DNA from: Pedobacter sp. MC2016-14
GTDB lineage: Bacteria > Bacteroidota > Bacteroidia > Sphingobacteriales > Sphingobacteriaceae
DNA: 64,000 nt
Reading direction: 5' to 3'
NCBI RefSeq assembly: GCF_020991475.1
Contig: NZ_JAJMPA010000001.1
Location: forward strand, 248,001 to 312,000
Position 1 is the stretch's first letter. Each line of letters opens with the position of its first letter. The notes under the pieces are model-generated. The model made no database searches and was not told the origin of the DNA. It saw only the letters and a list, made by a program, of their open reading frames with translations. This document shows, one piece after another, positions 35,237 to 43,794 of the stretch. A program made the translations under genes and the position numbers.

Positions 35237-36350
35237 TTTTACTACATTAGCCTTAACCTTATTATACATTACTGTAGTCATTACCTTTATCAGGGGCTGG
35301 AGAAAACTCATCAACTATACCCCAATGGCCAGCAACAATACCACCATGGTATCCATCATCATCGCCGCAAGAAATGAAGAGGCCAACATCAGCAAAACCA
35401 TACAAGATCTGCTGGCGCAAGATTACGATCCTGCGCTTACCGAAATCATTTTCATAGATGACCATTCCAGCGATGCCACCGGCAGTATTGTACGCTCCTT
35501 TTCCACAGCAGGCGTTAAACTCATCACCTTAAATGAAACCCAGGCTTTAAACTCTTATAAGAAGAAGGCCATCCAAACCGCCATAGGCACGGCCAAAGGC
35601 AGCCTTATCATTACCACAGATGCCGACTGCAGAATGGGACCACATTGGTTAAAAACCATCGTAAGCTATTACGAAGAGCATAGGTACAAAATGATCTCCT
35701 CTCCCGTTGCTTATTTTGAAGAGCAAAGTTTTTTTGAAAGGGCACAATCCCTGGAGTTTTTATACCTCATTGGCCTGGGTGCTTCTACCATAGGCAATCA
35801 AAAACCCTCTACCTGCAATGGTGCCAACCTGGCTTATGAAAAAGCAGCCTTTTACGAAGTGGGTGGATTTACCGGGATTGACGACCTGGCCTCCGGCGAC
35901 GACGAGTTGCTGCTGCACAAAATGGCGGCACGTTACAACGGAAACATCGGCTTTTTAAAAAATGAAGAAGCCATTGTATATACGCATGCCAAACCAACCC
36001 TGGCCGAATTTATTCAGCAGCGCAAACGCTGGGCTTCAAAAAGTACACGTTACAAAAACAAATCTATTATTGTACTTGGCGTGTTCATCTGGTTGTTTAA
36101 CCTCAGCATTGTAGTCAACTTTTTCGCCGGCTTTTTTAACCCTCATTTTTTTATCCTGGCGCTGCTACAGCTCACTGCAAAAATAGCCATAGAGTTTTTG
36201 TTCCTCTCGGCCGTCACTAAATTTGCCAAAAGAACCTCCCTGCTGGTCCTTTTACCGGTGCTAAATGTGCTACATATCATTTATATCCTTTATATTGGCA
36301 TTGCCGGAAACTCAGGTAAATACACCTGGAAAGGCAGATCAGTAAGATGA
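35214..36350 (+). CDS. Membrane-associated family 2 glycosyltransferase
   Basis: 378 residues. An N-terminal membrane helix is followed by a GT-A catalytic domain with VSIIIAARNEEANISKT, IFIDDHSSDAT, the D-x-D motif in TTDADCRMG, the catalytic GDDELLLHK and the Q-x-x-R-W motif QQRKRWASKS. Three C-terminal helices follow. This layout matches processive or lipid-linked sugar transferases. The start is a TTG at 35214 inside the preceding gene. The next gene overlaps by 4 bp. The sugar and acceptor cannot be told. Confidence 0.87.
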   Translation: MEILTAANFTTLALTLLYITVVITFIRGWRKLINYTPMASNNTTMVSIIIAARNEEANISKTIQDLLAQDYDPALTEIIFIDDHSSDATGSIVRSFSTAGVKLITLNETQALNSYKKKAIQTAIGTAKGSLIITTDADCRMGPHWLKTIVSYYEEHRYKMISSPVAYFEEQSFFERAQSLEFLYLIGLGASTIGNQKPSTCNGANLAYEKAAFYEVGGFTGIDDLASGDDELLLHKMAARYNGNIGFLKNEEAIVYTHAKPTLAEFIQQRKRWASKSTRYKNKSIIVLGVFIWLFNLSIVVNFFAGFFNPHFFILALLQLTAKIAIEFLFLSAVTKFAKRTSLLVLLPVLNVLHIIYILYIGIAGNSGKYTWKGRSVR

Positions 36351-37441
36351 CAGCACAAAGCCACAGCCCTGCAAGAAAAATATGGTTTAAATTTAAGCGG
36401 AATAAACCCGCCTTTGCCGGACTAATTTTTATCGTGCTCATGATGCTTGCCGGAATATTCGCCTACCTCATTATTCCAGATCAAACACCAATGGCCAATA
36501 CCATGCATGTGCAACTGAGCAACAAAAAACCCGGCCGTACTTTCAAATTCCTTTCCATCCGCAAAAGCGATTCTGTAGCCAGGGTAAATATCTTCCAAAA
36601 AATAATGTACGGACAAGAGGCTGATGCCAAAAGCTTCCCCATTACTTCTTACAGGGAAGCCAATGGTAAAATCTATGTAAGGGAATACATTGGTGATGAT
36701 GAACAGGCAGAAGAAACCACTTACCCCTTAAAACCAGCATACAGTACCTATACCCAAACCTATGTATTAGGTACTGATATTTATGGCAGAGATCTGTTGA
36801 GCCGCTTGGTGCTGGGCATTCGCGTCTCGCTCTCTGTTGGGCTTATGGCTGTACTCATTTCCCTTTCTATTGGCCTTAGCCTGGGTGCTATAGCCGGCTA
36901 TTACGGAGGCAAAACAGATACGCTCATCAGTTGGTTTATGAATGTCATCTGGTCACTCCCCTCCTTGCTACTCGTTATTGCCATCTCTTTTGCCCTGGGA
37001 AAAGGTTTCTGGCAAATATTTATTGCCGTAGGCCTCTCTACCTGGGTAGATGTAGCCAGGCTGGTCCGCGGACAGGTCATGGCTTTAAAGCAGGTAGAAT
37101 ATATAGAAGCGGCAAGGGCATTGGGTTTTTCCAACGCCAGGATCATCATCAAACACATTCTTCCTAACATCTCCGGACCAATTTTGGTAGTTGCTTCAGC
37201 AAATTTTGCATCGGCCATCGTATTAGAAACCGGCTTAAGTTTTCTTGGTTTCGGTGCACAGCCGCCCATGCCCGGATGGGGCAGCATGATCAAAGAACAT
37301 TACGGTTATATTGTTATGGATGCAGCTTACCTTGCCGTATTGCCCGGCCTGGCCATTATGTTAACGGTTTATGCCTTTAATCTGCTGGCTATTGGCCTTA
37401 GGGATGCTTTCGATGTAAAATCCCAAAATATAAGCCTTTAA
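36347..37441 (+). CDS. OppC/DppC-type ABC transporter permease
   Basis: 364 residues. One N-terminal helix (FAGLIFIVLMMLAGIFAYLI), a roughly 100-residue periplasmic insert, then the binding-protein-dependent permease domain with the TDIYGRDLLSRLVLGIRVSL start and the EAA loop EYIEAARALGFSNARIIIKH. The family moves oligopeptides, dipeptides or nickel. No second permease, ATPases or binding protein are in the window, so partners must be elsewhere. The start overlaps the GT2 stop (ATGA). Confidence 0.88.
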   Translation: MTAQSHSPARKIWFKFKRNKPAFAGLIFIVLMMLAGIFAYLIIPDQTPMANTMHVQLSNKKPGRTFKFLSIRKSDSVARVNIFQKIMYGQEADAKSFPITSYREANGKIYVREYIGDDEQAEETTYPLKPAYSTYTQTYVLGTDIYGRDLLSRLVLGIRVSLSVGLMAVLISLSIGLSLGAIAGYYGGKTDTLISWFMNVIWSLPSLLLVIAISFALGKGFWQIFIAVGLSTWVDVARLVRGQVMALKQVEYIEAARALGFSNARIIIKHILPNISGPILVVASANFASAIVLETGLSFLGFGAQPPMPGWGSMIKEHYGYIVMDAAYLAVLPGLAIMLTVYAFNLLAIGLRDAFDVKSQNISL

Positions 37442-37481
37442 TCACAAAGGGAATTTACTTTAAATCCCTGTCCAGATTAAT

Positions 37482-37489
37482 TAACTTTG
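37482..37489 (+). promoter_or_regulatory. -7 element TAACTTTG for rnhB
   Basis: A perfect TAnnTTTG ending only 4 bp before the rnhB ATG at 37494. If used, the mRNA would be leaderless or nearly so. Confidence 0.4.
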
Positions 37490-37493
37490 CAAC

Positions 37494-38117
37494 ATGTTAC
37501 TAAATTGTTATCAGCAAGAACTATTAGAGGCAGGTTGTGATGAAGCAGGCAGAGGTTGTTTGGCCGGCCCCGTATTCGCAGCCGCAGTAATTTTGCCAAA
37601 AGATTTTGTAGCCGGAGAACTTAACGATTCTAAAAAGCTAAGCCATAACCAACGCAAGGCCTTACGCAGCATTATTGAAAAAGAAGCCATTGCCTGGGCA
37701 GTTGCCGCGGTAGATAATGTAGAAATCGATAAGATCAATATCCTGAACGCCTCTTTTCTGGCGATGCACCTTGCTGTAGAACAACTCAGTATCCAACCCC
37801 AATACCTCAGCATAGATGGCAACCGCTTCAAAGCGCATCCACACATTCCACATGTATGCGTTATTAAAGGTGATGGCAAATACCTTAACATTGCAGCTGC
37901 TTCCATCCTGGCAAAAACCCACCGCGACGAATACATGTGCACCATAGGCCAAGAATTCCCGATGTACGACTGGCAACAAAACAAAGGCTATCCAACCATC
38001 ATGCATCGTACAGCCACCTTAACACATGGCTTTACCCCCTACCACCGTAAAACCTTTTCGGTCAGCAATCCCCAGCTCGACTTATTTCTTAAAATTGACG
38101 GATTAGCAGAAATTTAG
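37494..38117 (+). CDS. rnhB: Ribonuclease HII
   Basis: Removes ribonucleotides and RNA primers from DNA hybrids. 207 residues with the signature AGCDEAGRGCLAGPV (Asp16, Glu17), LNDSKKLSHNQR, LSIDGNRFK (third acid) and ASILAKTHRDEYM. It starts at ATG 37494; there is no other in-frame start before Asp16. The GT4 gene follows 14 bp later. Confidence 0.95.
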   Translation: MLLNCYQQELLEAGCDEAGRGCLAGPVFAAAVILPKDFVAGELNDSKKLSHNQRKALRSIIEKEAIAWAVAAVDNVEIDKINILNASFLAMHLAVEQLSIQPQYLSIDGNRFKAHPHIPHVCVIKGDGKYLNIAAASILAKTHRDEYMCTIGQEFPMYDWQQNKGYPTIMHRTATLTHGFTPYHRKTFSVSNPQLDLFLKIDGLAEI

Positions 38118-38131
38118 TATTTTCACCTGTC

Positions 38132-39340
38132 GTGAAAGTACTGTTTCTAACAAATAAAGTCCCCTTTCCGCCAAATAGCGGCTACCCCATAGTGGTTTAT
38201 AACACCATTAAAGGGCTGCTTAAGCTTGGAGTAGAGATTACCCTGTTCAGCATTAACCCCAATAAAGACCATATAGATCCTGAAGATATTTACGATCCGG
38301 TTTTCGAAAGCATACAATTTCACCATTACAATCTGGATACGGAAGTAAACGTGATGGGCGCTTTGTTCAATATTTTTTCCAACGAGTCTTACAACGTTTC
38401 CCGCTTTTATGCTGACGATGCCGCCCGGCTCCTGGAGAACATCCTGAGGGAAAATAACTTTGACATCATCCAGTTTGAGGGGCTTTTTGTAGTTCCTTAC
38501 CTTGATGTGGTTAAAGTAAACAGCAGGGCCAAACTGATTTACCGTGCCCATAATATTGTATTCGATATTTGGGAACGGATGGCCAGTACAGAAAGGTTCA
38601 CACCAACCCGTTATTACCTTCAATTTCTTGCACGCAGGTTAAAGGATTACGAAACGGAACAAATTAACCGCTTTGACCAGATTTTTGCCATCAGCGAGCC
38701 CGACCGCCAAAGTATTGTGCGCTTTGGCTGCGAAACCAACCTGGAAGTATTTCCCGTAGCGCTTGACTTTGACAAATACACAACTGATGCTTCAAAAACC
38801 AGCTTCCCTACTTTATTTCACCTGGGTGCTATGGATTGGCGGCCCAATAAAGAAGGGCTGGAATGGTTTCTGGATGAAATATGGCCCGATATTGAAAAGC
38901 TAAGTGGCGAACTTCGCTTTTACATTGCCGGTAAAAACATGCAGCAGCAGTTTTTTGATTACGATTCTGATAATGTAGTGGTAGAAGGAGAGGTTTTGGA
39001 TGCTATGGAATTTATAAATTCTAAAGCCATCATGATTGTACCACTGCTTTCGGGGAGTGGCATGAGGGTCAAAATTATTGAAGGTATGGCCATGCGCAAA
39101 TGTGTTATTGCCACTTCCACTGCTGCCGAAGGTATTGCCTGCCAGCATGGCCGCGATATTCTCATTGCCGATACCCCAGATGAATTTTACCGTTCTATCC
39201 TTCAATGCATCACTAATCCCAACCGCTGGCGCGAAATTGGTGAACAGGCGCGCAAGACAGCAGAGCAACATTACAATATAGATACCATTACGCAAAAAAT
39301 GCTCAATATTTACCAAGCTCTGGGCAAAGTACAGTCCTAA
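38132..39340 (+). CDS. Family 4 glycosyltransferase
   Basis: 402 residues of GT-B fold, a retaining sugar transferase. The N-terminal Rossmann domain starts [20 protein letters not shown]; the acceptor side includes [12 protein letters not shown]. The C-terminal domain has [20 protein letters not shown] and the nucleotide-sugar region [19 protein letters not shown]. The start is a GTG (38132), 14 bp after rnhB. Related proteins make surface polysaccharides. The specific sugar is unknown, and it stands apart from other polysaccharide genes except the GT2 gene 2 kb away. Confidence 0.87.
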   Translation: MKVLFLTNKVPFPPNSGYPIVVYNTIKGLLKLGVEITLFSINPNKDHIDPEDIYDPVFESIQFHHYNLDTEVNVMGALFNIFSNESYNVSRFYADDAARLLENILRENNFDIIQFEGLFVVPYLDVVKVNSRAKLIYRAHNIVFDIWERMASTERFTPTRYYLQFLARRLKDYETEQINRFDQIFAISEPDRQSIVRFGCETNLEVFPVALDFDKYTTDASKTSFPTLFHLGAMDWRPNKEGLEWFLDEIWPDIEKLSGELRFYIAGKNMQQQFFDYDSDNVVVEGEVLDAMEFINSKAIMIVPLLSGSGMRVKIIEGMAMRKCVIATSTAAEGIACQHGRDILIADTPDEFYRSILQCITNPNRWREIGEQARKTAEQHYNIDTITQKMLNIYQALGKVQS

Positions 39341-39368
39341 TCTACTACCGCTGCTTGTATTTTTTATG

Positions 39369-39376
39369 TACTTTTG
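39369..39376 (+). promoter_or_regulatory. -7 element TACTTTTG for gcvT
   Basis: A perfect TAnnTTTG, 29 bp before the ATG at 39406. It lies inside the longer reading frame that opens at 39355, arguing against that start. Confidence 0.5.
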
Positions 39377-39405
39377 CGCAGTTTAGAGCAAAATACAGCA
39401 TAATA

Positions 39406-40485
39406 ATGAAAAATACCGCGTTAACAGACAAACACATTTCACTGGGTGCCAAAATGGTTCCCTTTGCAGGATACAATATGCCCGTACAATATGAAGGCAT
39501 CAACATAGAACACGCAACTGTAAGAAACGGTGTTGGGGTATTTGACGTAAGCCACATGGGTGAATTTATCCTGAAAGGTGAAAAAGCTTTGGACCTGATT
39601 CAACGGGTAACCAGCAATGATGCCTCAAAACTATACGATGGTAAAGTTCAGTATTCTTGTTTGCCGAATGAAGATGGTGGCATTGTAGATGATTTACTGG
39701 TTTATAAAATCAACGACCTCACTTATATGCTGGTGGTTAATGCCTCGAACATTGACAAAGACTGGAACTGGATTCAGAAATACAATACTGAAGATGTAGA
39801 AATGCACAACATTTCTGATAAAACTTCATTGCTGGCCATTCAGGGCCCTAAAGCTGCTGATGCTTTACAAAGCTTAACCGAGATTGACCTGGCGGGTATG
39901 GAGTACTATACTTTCGTAAAAGGCCGCTTTGCCGGATTTGACAATGTTGTCGTTTCCGCAACAGGATACACCGGTGCAGGAGGTTTCGAAATTTACTGCG
40001 AAAATGAGCAGGTAGATGCCATCTGGAACGCCATATTCGAGGCAGGAAAAGCATACAACATTAAACCTATCGGACTGGCTGCGCGTGACACCCTACGTCT
40101 GGAAATGGGTTTCTGCCTTTATGGAAACGACATCGACGATACCACTTCTCCTATTGAAGCCGGTTTAGGCTGGGTAACTAAATTCAGTAAAAAATTCACC
40201 AATTCAGAAGCCTTACTCGCTCAAAAAGAAGCTGGTGTAACCAAAAAACTGATCGGTTTCGAAATGATAGACCGTGGTATTCCCCGTCATGATTACCAGA
40301 TTGTCACTGAAACAGGTGCGGTAATCGGAAAAGTAACTTCCGGAACACAATCGCCATCTTTGCAAAAAGCAATAGGCATGGGTTATGTAGAAAAGGCATA
40401 TGCCAAAGAAGGTAACGAAATTTTCATCAGCATCCGCAATCAGCAAATCAAAGCTAAAGTAGTTAAGTTTCCCTTTTACAAATAA
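39406..40485 (+). CDS. gcvT: Glycine cleavage system T protein (aminomethyltransferase)
   Basis: Transfers the methylene group from aminomethyl-H protein to tetrahydrofolate. 359 residues from [10 protein letters not shown]. Family motifs include the [20 protein letters not shown] start, FDVSHMGEF, the folate-binding [14 protein letters not shown] with [13 protein letters not shown] and the C-terminal [17 protein letters not shown]. The ATG at 39406 is chosen because a -7 box precedes it and the family starts there. comB follows after 17 bp. Confidence 0.95.
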   Translation: MKNTALTDKHISLGAKMVPFAGYNMPVQYEGINIEHATVRNGVGVFDVSHMGEFILKGEKALDLIQRVTSNDASKLYDGKVQYSCLPNEDGGIVDDLLVYKINDLTYMLVVNASNIDKDWNWIQKYNTEDVEMHNISDKTSLLAIQGPKAADALQSLTEIDLAGMEYYTFVKGRFAGFDNVVVSATGYTGAGGFEIYCENEQVDAIWNAIFEAGKAYNIKPIGLAARDTLRLEMGFCLYGNDIDDTTSPIEAGLGWVTKFSKKFTNSEALLAQKEAGVTKKLIGFEMIDRGIPRHDYQIVTETGAVIGKVTSGTQSPSLQKAIGMGYVEKAYAKEGNEIFISIRNQQIKAKVVKFPFYK

Positions 40486-40502
40486 ATAAAGCCCTGTATA
40501 CC

Positions 40503-41225
40503 ATGTCTGCAAAAAGAACCATAGAAGTTTGTTTAACCCCTGCATTGATAGACCTTTATGCTATAGAAAATAGCATTGTGGTGGTTATAGATGTCCTCAG
40601 GGCCACTTCTTCTATAGTTTATGGCATAGACAATGGCGCAAAGGCCATCATTCCTGTAGCCCAGGTAGAGGAATGTTTAAATTATAGCGACAAAGGTTAT
40701 TTACTTGCCGCAGAGCGAAATGGGGAAGTTGTTAAAGGATATGACTTTGGCAACTCCCCCTTTTCTTATACTAAAGAAAAAGTAGCCGAAAAAACCATTG
40801 TGTTAACCACCACCAATGGTACTAAAGCCTTACACCTGGCACAACGCAGGGCCAGCCAGGTAGTCATCGGCTCCTTTTTAAATTTACAGGCACTCTGCAA
40901 CTGGCTTAAAACCCAGGATCAGGATGTTTTGTTACTTTGCGCAGGCTGGAAAGATCAGTTTAACCTGGAAGACACCTTATTCGCAGGTGCAGTAGTACGT
41001 GAATTACGTAAAGATTTCAGCCATTTTGATGATTCAAGCGTAGCCGCAGAAGACTTGTACAACCTTGCTAAAGATGATTTAAGGGCTTACCTGCACAAAT
41101 CATCACACAGTCAGCGCCTGGCCGACCTGAACATTGAAGAGGATGTAAAATTCTGCCTGCAGCTCAACATCTGCCAGGCCATTCCCGTATTAAAAGGCGC
41201 AGCGTTAGTTGCCCTGACTGATTAA
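40503..41225 (+). CDS. comB: 2-phosphosulfolactate phosphatase
   Basis: Mg2+-dependent phosphatase giving sulfolactate from 2-phosphosulfolactate. 240 residues. Recognisable segments: VVVIDVLRATSSIVYGIDNGA, LLAAERNGEVVKGYDFGNSP, TIVLTTTNGTKAL and LLLCAGWKDQFNLEDTLFAG. In methanogens ComB serves coenzyme M synthesis; in Bacteroidota the role is uncertain, since coenzyme M is not expected there. It follows gcvT closely and overlaps the convergent patatin gene by 21 bp. Confidence 0.88.
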   Translation: MSAKRTIEVCLTPALIDLYAIENSIVVVIDVLRATSSIVYGIDNGAKAIIPVAQVEECLNYSDKGYLLAAERNGEVVKGYDFGNSPFSYTKEKVAEKTIVLTTTNGTKALHLAQRRASQVVIGSFLNLQALCNWLKTQDQDVLLLCAGWKDQFNLEDTLFAGAVVRELRKDFSHFDDSSVAAEDLYNLAKDDLRAYLHKSSHSQRLADLNIEEDVKFCLQLNICQAIPVLKGAALVALTD

Positions 41226-42011
41226 AGCCGCCATCACCGGGTTATTTTTAAGCGATTTCAAGGTTTCTTCATAGGCCAGCCAGTAAATGGTTTCTGCCTT
41301 TTTCATATCAAAAGTACTAATCTCGCCCAGTCCCTTTGGTTCAATCAACACATTGCAAAGCGATGCCTTTTGCTCCATATCTTTGTTGATAGACATTACC
41401 CCAGCCCGGGTAATCAAGGCACTAAAACCACTAATTTTCTCCACTGGTTTCAAGTGGTTACAAGAAGAGCCGATGATAAAATCACATTTCCCAATTAAAG
41501 GTTCAACCGGGAAATTATTTAAAATACCACCATCCACATACATTTTATTGTTGATCATAATGGGCTTAAAAATGCCGGGAATACAACTCGAAGCCTGTAT
41601 AGCGCGTATCAGCGGGCCTTTGGTTAAATATACCAGTTTACCTTCACTAAAATCTGTAGCCGCAATGGTAAGGGGGATTTTTAGTTTTTCAATATCATCC
41701 TCCGGGAAATATTCTTTCAGCAATTCAGAAGTATGCTCAATATTAATCAATCCCAAAGAACCTACCGCCGGACGGATAAAACGAAGCAGCCTCGTTTTCA
41801 TAAATATATTTAAACCTTCTTCAGGGTCTATGCCCGCAGCATAAAAAGCACCCGCAATGGAGCCCGCACTGGTTCCGCTAATATGGCTAAACCTAATCCC
41901 CGCATTAATCAAAGCTTTTAACACCCCTAAATGCGCAATCCCTCTTATTCCGCCTCCAGATAGTACCAACCCAATCTTCATCTTTTTGTTTTCTGCTAAA
42001 GCTTCCATCAT
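41205..42011 (-). CDS. Patatin-like phospholipase
   Basis: 268-residue serine lipase/acyl hydrolase with a Ser-Asp dyad. The oxyanion motif is SGGGIRGIAHLG, the nucleophile elbow GTSAGS and the aspartate motif VDGGILNNFP. No signal peptide is seen, so it acts in the cytoplasm or at the membrane. The ATG at 42011 overlaps the gldB stop by 4 bp (ATGA), so it is cotranscribed and coupled with gldB. A second ATG ten codons in (MKIGLVLSGG) is also possible. Confidence 0.9.
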   Translation of the reverse strand: MMEALAENKKMKIGLVLSGGGIRGIAHLGVLKALINAGIRFSHISGTSAGSIAGAFYAAGIDPEEGLNIFMKTRLLRFIRPAVGSLGLINIEHTSELLKEYFPEDDIEKLKIPLTIAATDFSEGKLVYLTKGPLIRAIQASSCIPGIFKPIMINNKMYVDGGILNNFPVEPLIGKCDFIIGSSCNHLKPVEKISGFSALITRAGVMSINKDMEQKASLCNVLIEPKGLGEISTFDMKKAETIYWLAYEETLKSLKNNPVMAALISQGN

Positions 42012-43045
42012 TTACCCGATTTCGGTTTGTATTTAGATCCCTGTAAAATGGCCTGTGCATCCTTCTCTGCCATTAGTTGCTGCAAACTCACATCAGGATG
42101 TGCATCCATGTATTTTCTAACAATCTGCCAGCCTATCCAGCTGCCCAGTTTAGGTGCAGATTCATTTTTCTCGCCCAATCCTGGTGTAAAAGGCCCTTCA
42201 CTTACATATACCTGTATTTTCTGGTCATCTGTTTCGTAAAGCAAATTATTGGAGATTAGATAGGCCCAAATGTCGCCCTCATAGGTTGCACACCAACTCA
42301 GTTGTTTGGCGGTATAGCCAATTTTAACCGTATCCGCCAAATCTTCCGGCAACACCTGGTCCATAAAATAAAGGATTTTACCATTGTGTACCATTTTAGA
42401 GAGCAAAGTCCTGTCTTCGTCGGCCTCCGGAAAAAGCTCTTCCCTTACATACGTTTCCGTAATTCGGGGCACTATGTATTCAGGGGCAAATCTTTTAGAT
42501 AAATACCTGGGCACACTTTGCACAATAGCACCATAAAATTGGCTGTCTTTGCCTAAAAACATATCCAAACCTATCCCCATATATTGGTCGCCAATGGGCG
42601 CCTGCACGGCAAATCCAGAAATGAAAGCAATAAAACGAGGTACCTTTATCTTAGGAAAGTAATATTTAATGTACCTGAAACTCTCCGTAAGCCCCTGTTC
42701 CTGCAATTGTAAATCTTTAAAAACGCTATCTTTCTCCCTGTTCAAATCCGCATAAGCTTTGTCTTTATAAAGCGTGCTCAAAATTTGTTCCCCTGTATAT
42801 TCCGGCGTACCCACCATCCTATGGATGTAATCCTCATAAAAATTGCCGTATTTGCGGCTGAATAATTGATCCTGCGCGGCTACCGCTTTCCCCCGGCCCG
42901 CATAAAGGTCCAGATCAAACCTTTCTATCTTAACATCCAGCTTTATACCGCTTACATCCGGTCTGCTGCTATCCTTACAGGAAATTAATGCCGCTGTAAA
43001 AAGAAAAAATAGATAAATTTGGGGGTATTTAAGATTAAAGCTCAT
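42008..43045 (-). CDS. gldB: Gliding motility lipoprotein GldB
   Basis: 345-residue lipoprotein with signal and lipobox (FLFTAALISCKDSS, lipidated Cys). Family features: the IERFDLDLY segment, FAVQAPIGDQYMGIGLDMFLGKDS and PRYLSKRFAPEYIVPR. GldB is needed for gliding in Flavobacterium and is also found in non-gliding relatives, so motility is not proved. The ATG at 43045 is chosen. A longer frame opens with a TTG that overlaps the -7 box. It diverges from the PorT-like gene, with nadE beyond, an arrangement known in this phylum. Confidence 0.9.
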   Translation of the reverse strand: MSFNLKYPQIYLFFLFTAALISCKDSSRPDVSGIKLDVKIERFDLDLYAGRGKAVAAQDQLFSRKYGNFYEDYIHRMVGTPEYTGEQILSTLYKDKAYADLNREKDSVFKDLQLQEQGLTESFRYIKYYFPKIKVPRFIAFISGFAVQAPIGDQYMGIGLDMFLGKDSQFYGAIVQSVPRYLSKRFAPEYIVPRITETYVREELFPEADEDRTLLSKMVHNGKILYFMDQVLPEDLADTVKIGYTAKQLSWCATYEGDIWAYLISNNLLYETDDQKIQVYVSEGPFTPGLGEKNESAPKLGSWIGWQIVRKYMDAHPDVSLQQLMAEKDAQAILQGSKYKPKSGK

Positions 43046-43051
43046 GAACAG

Positions 43052-43059
43052 CAAATATA
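43052..43059 (-). promoter_or_regulatory. -7 element TATATTTG for gldB
   Basis: A perfect TAnnTTTG on the minus strand, 6 bp before the gldB ATG. It implies a nearly leaderless mRNA and lies between the divergent starts of gldB and the PorT-like gene. Confidence 0.45.
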
Positions 43060-43070
43060 ATCAGATCAAC

Positions 43071-43769
43071 ATGAAACAAACATTCCGGTACATAGTATTT
43101 TCATTTTTCATCCTCATCAGCGCTTCCATATTTAATGCTGCACAAGCGCAGGACTATGCTGGTACAGGATATGGCTTCAGGTTAGGTTTAACTGCTCATC
43201 CAACCATTGGCTGGATAAAACCAGATGGAGGTAAAGGCGATGGCATCAGTTTTGGCTTTAGCTACGGTTTGCTGGCCGACCTTAACTTTGCAGAGAACTA
43301 TAGTTTTGGCACAGGCTTAACGGTAACCACCATCAACGGTAAAAGCACAGAAACCTTTAACAACACCTATGCCAGCGGTTCTCCCTTAATTACCGGCAAT
43401 TTAAAGTATAAGTTGCAATACCTCGAAGTACCTTTAACGGTAAAGTTAAAAACAGAGAAAAATAACGGTACACGCTGGTACGGCCAGTTTGGGCTCTCCA
43501 ATGATTTTAACATCAGTGCCAAACAAGACATTCTACAAATTGGATCAGGTTCAAGCAATACCTCCGCAAATGACCTGGACATCAAAGACGACATTAATTT
43601 TTACCGCGCCGGACTTGTTATTGGCGCAGGATTGGAATATGACATCGCCAAAAGCACCAGCATCACTACTGGCTTAACCTTTAACAACGGCCTTACCGAC
43701 ATCTCTGATGATAAAAGCCGAAAAGTTAAAAACCATTATGTAAGCATCAATTTCGGCATCTTATTCTAA
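43071..43769 (+). CDS. Outer membrane beta-barrel protein, PorT-like
   Basis: 232 residues. A signal peptide (from MKQTFRYIVFSFFILISASI to AAQAQD) is followed by alternating amphipathic strands (GFRLGLTAHPTIGWIKP, FGFSYGLLADLNFAE, YLEVPLTVKLKT) and an aromatic end, INFGILF. The LEVPL motif is typical of PorT/outer-membrane-beta-barrel_2 proteins of Bacteroidota. The ATG at 43071 gives a proper signal peptide; the ATG at 43044 would overlap gldB and its promoter. nadE follows 25 bp later. Whether it is the type IX secretion PorT itself is not certain. Confidence 0.75.
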   Translation: MKQTFRYIVFSFFILISASIFNAAQAQDYAGTGYGFRLGLTAHPTIGWIKPDGGKGDGISFGFSYGLLADLNFAENYSFGTGLTVTTINGKSTETFNNTYASGSPLITGNLKYKLQYLEVPLTVKLKTEKNNGTRWYGQFGLSNDFNISAKQDILQIGSGSSNTSANDLDIKDDINFYRAGLVIGAGLEYDIAKSTSITTGLTFNNGLTDISDDKSRKVKNHYVSINFGILF

Positions 43770-43794
43770 CCCTACCTTTAAATCCCCAATCATC

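Noticed and set aside
37511..38006. Two overlapping minus-strand frames (157 and 114 residues) within rnhB
   Set aside because: They are antisense to an intact, motif-complete RNase HII gene.
39355..39405. Upstream extension of gcvT from ATG 39355
   Set aside because: It holds a perfect -7 box (39369-39376), and the 17 extra residues do not match the family start.
43044..43070. Earlier ATG for the PorT-like gene
   Set aside because: It would overlap the gldB start codon and promoter and put nine polar residues before the signal peptide.
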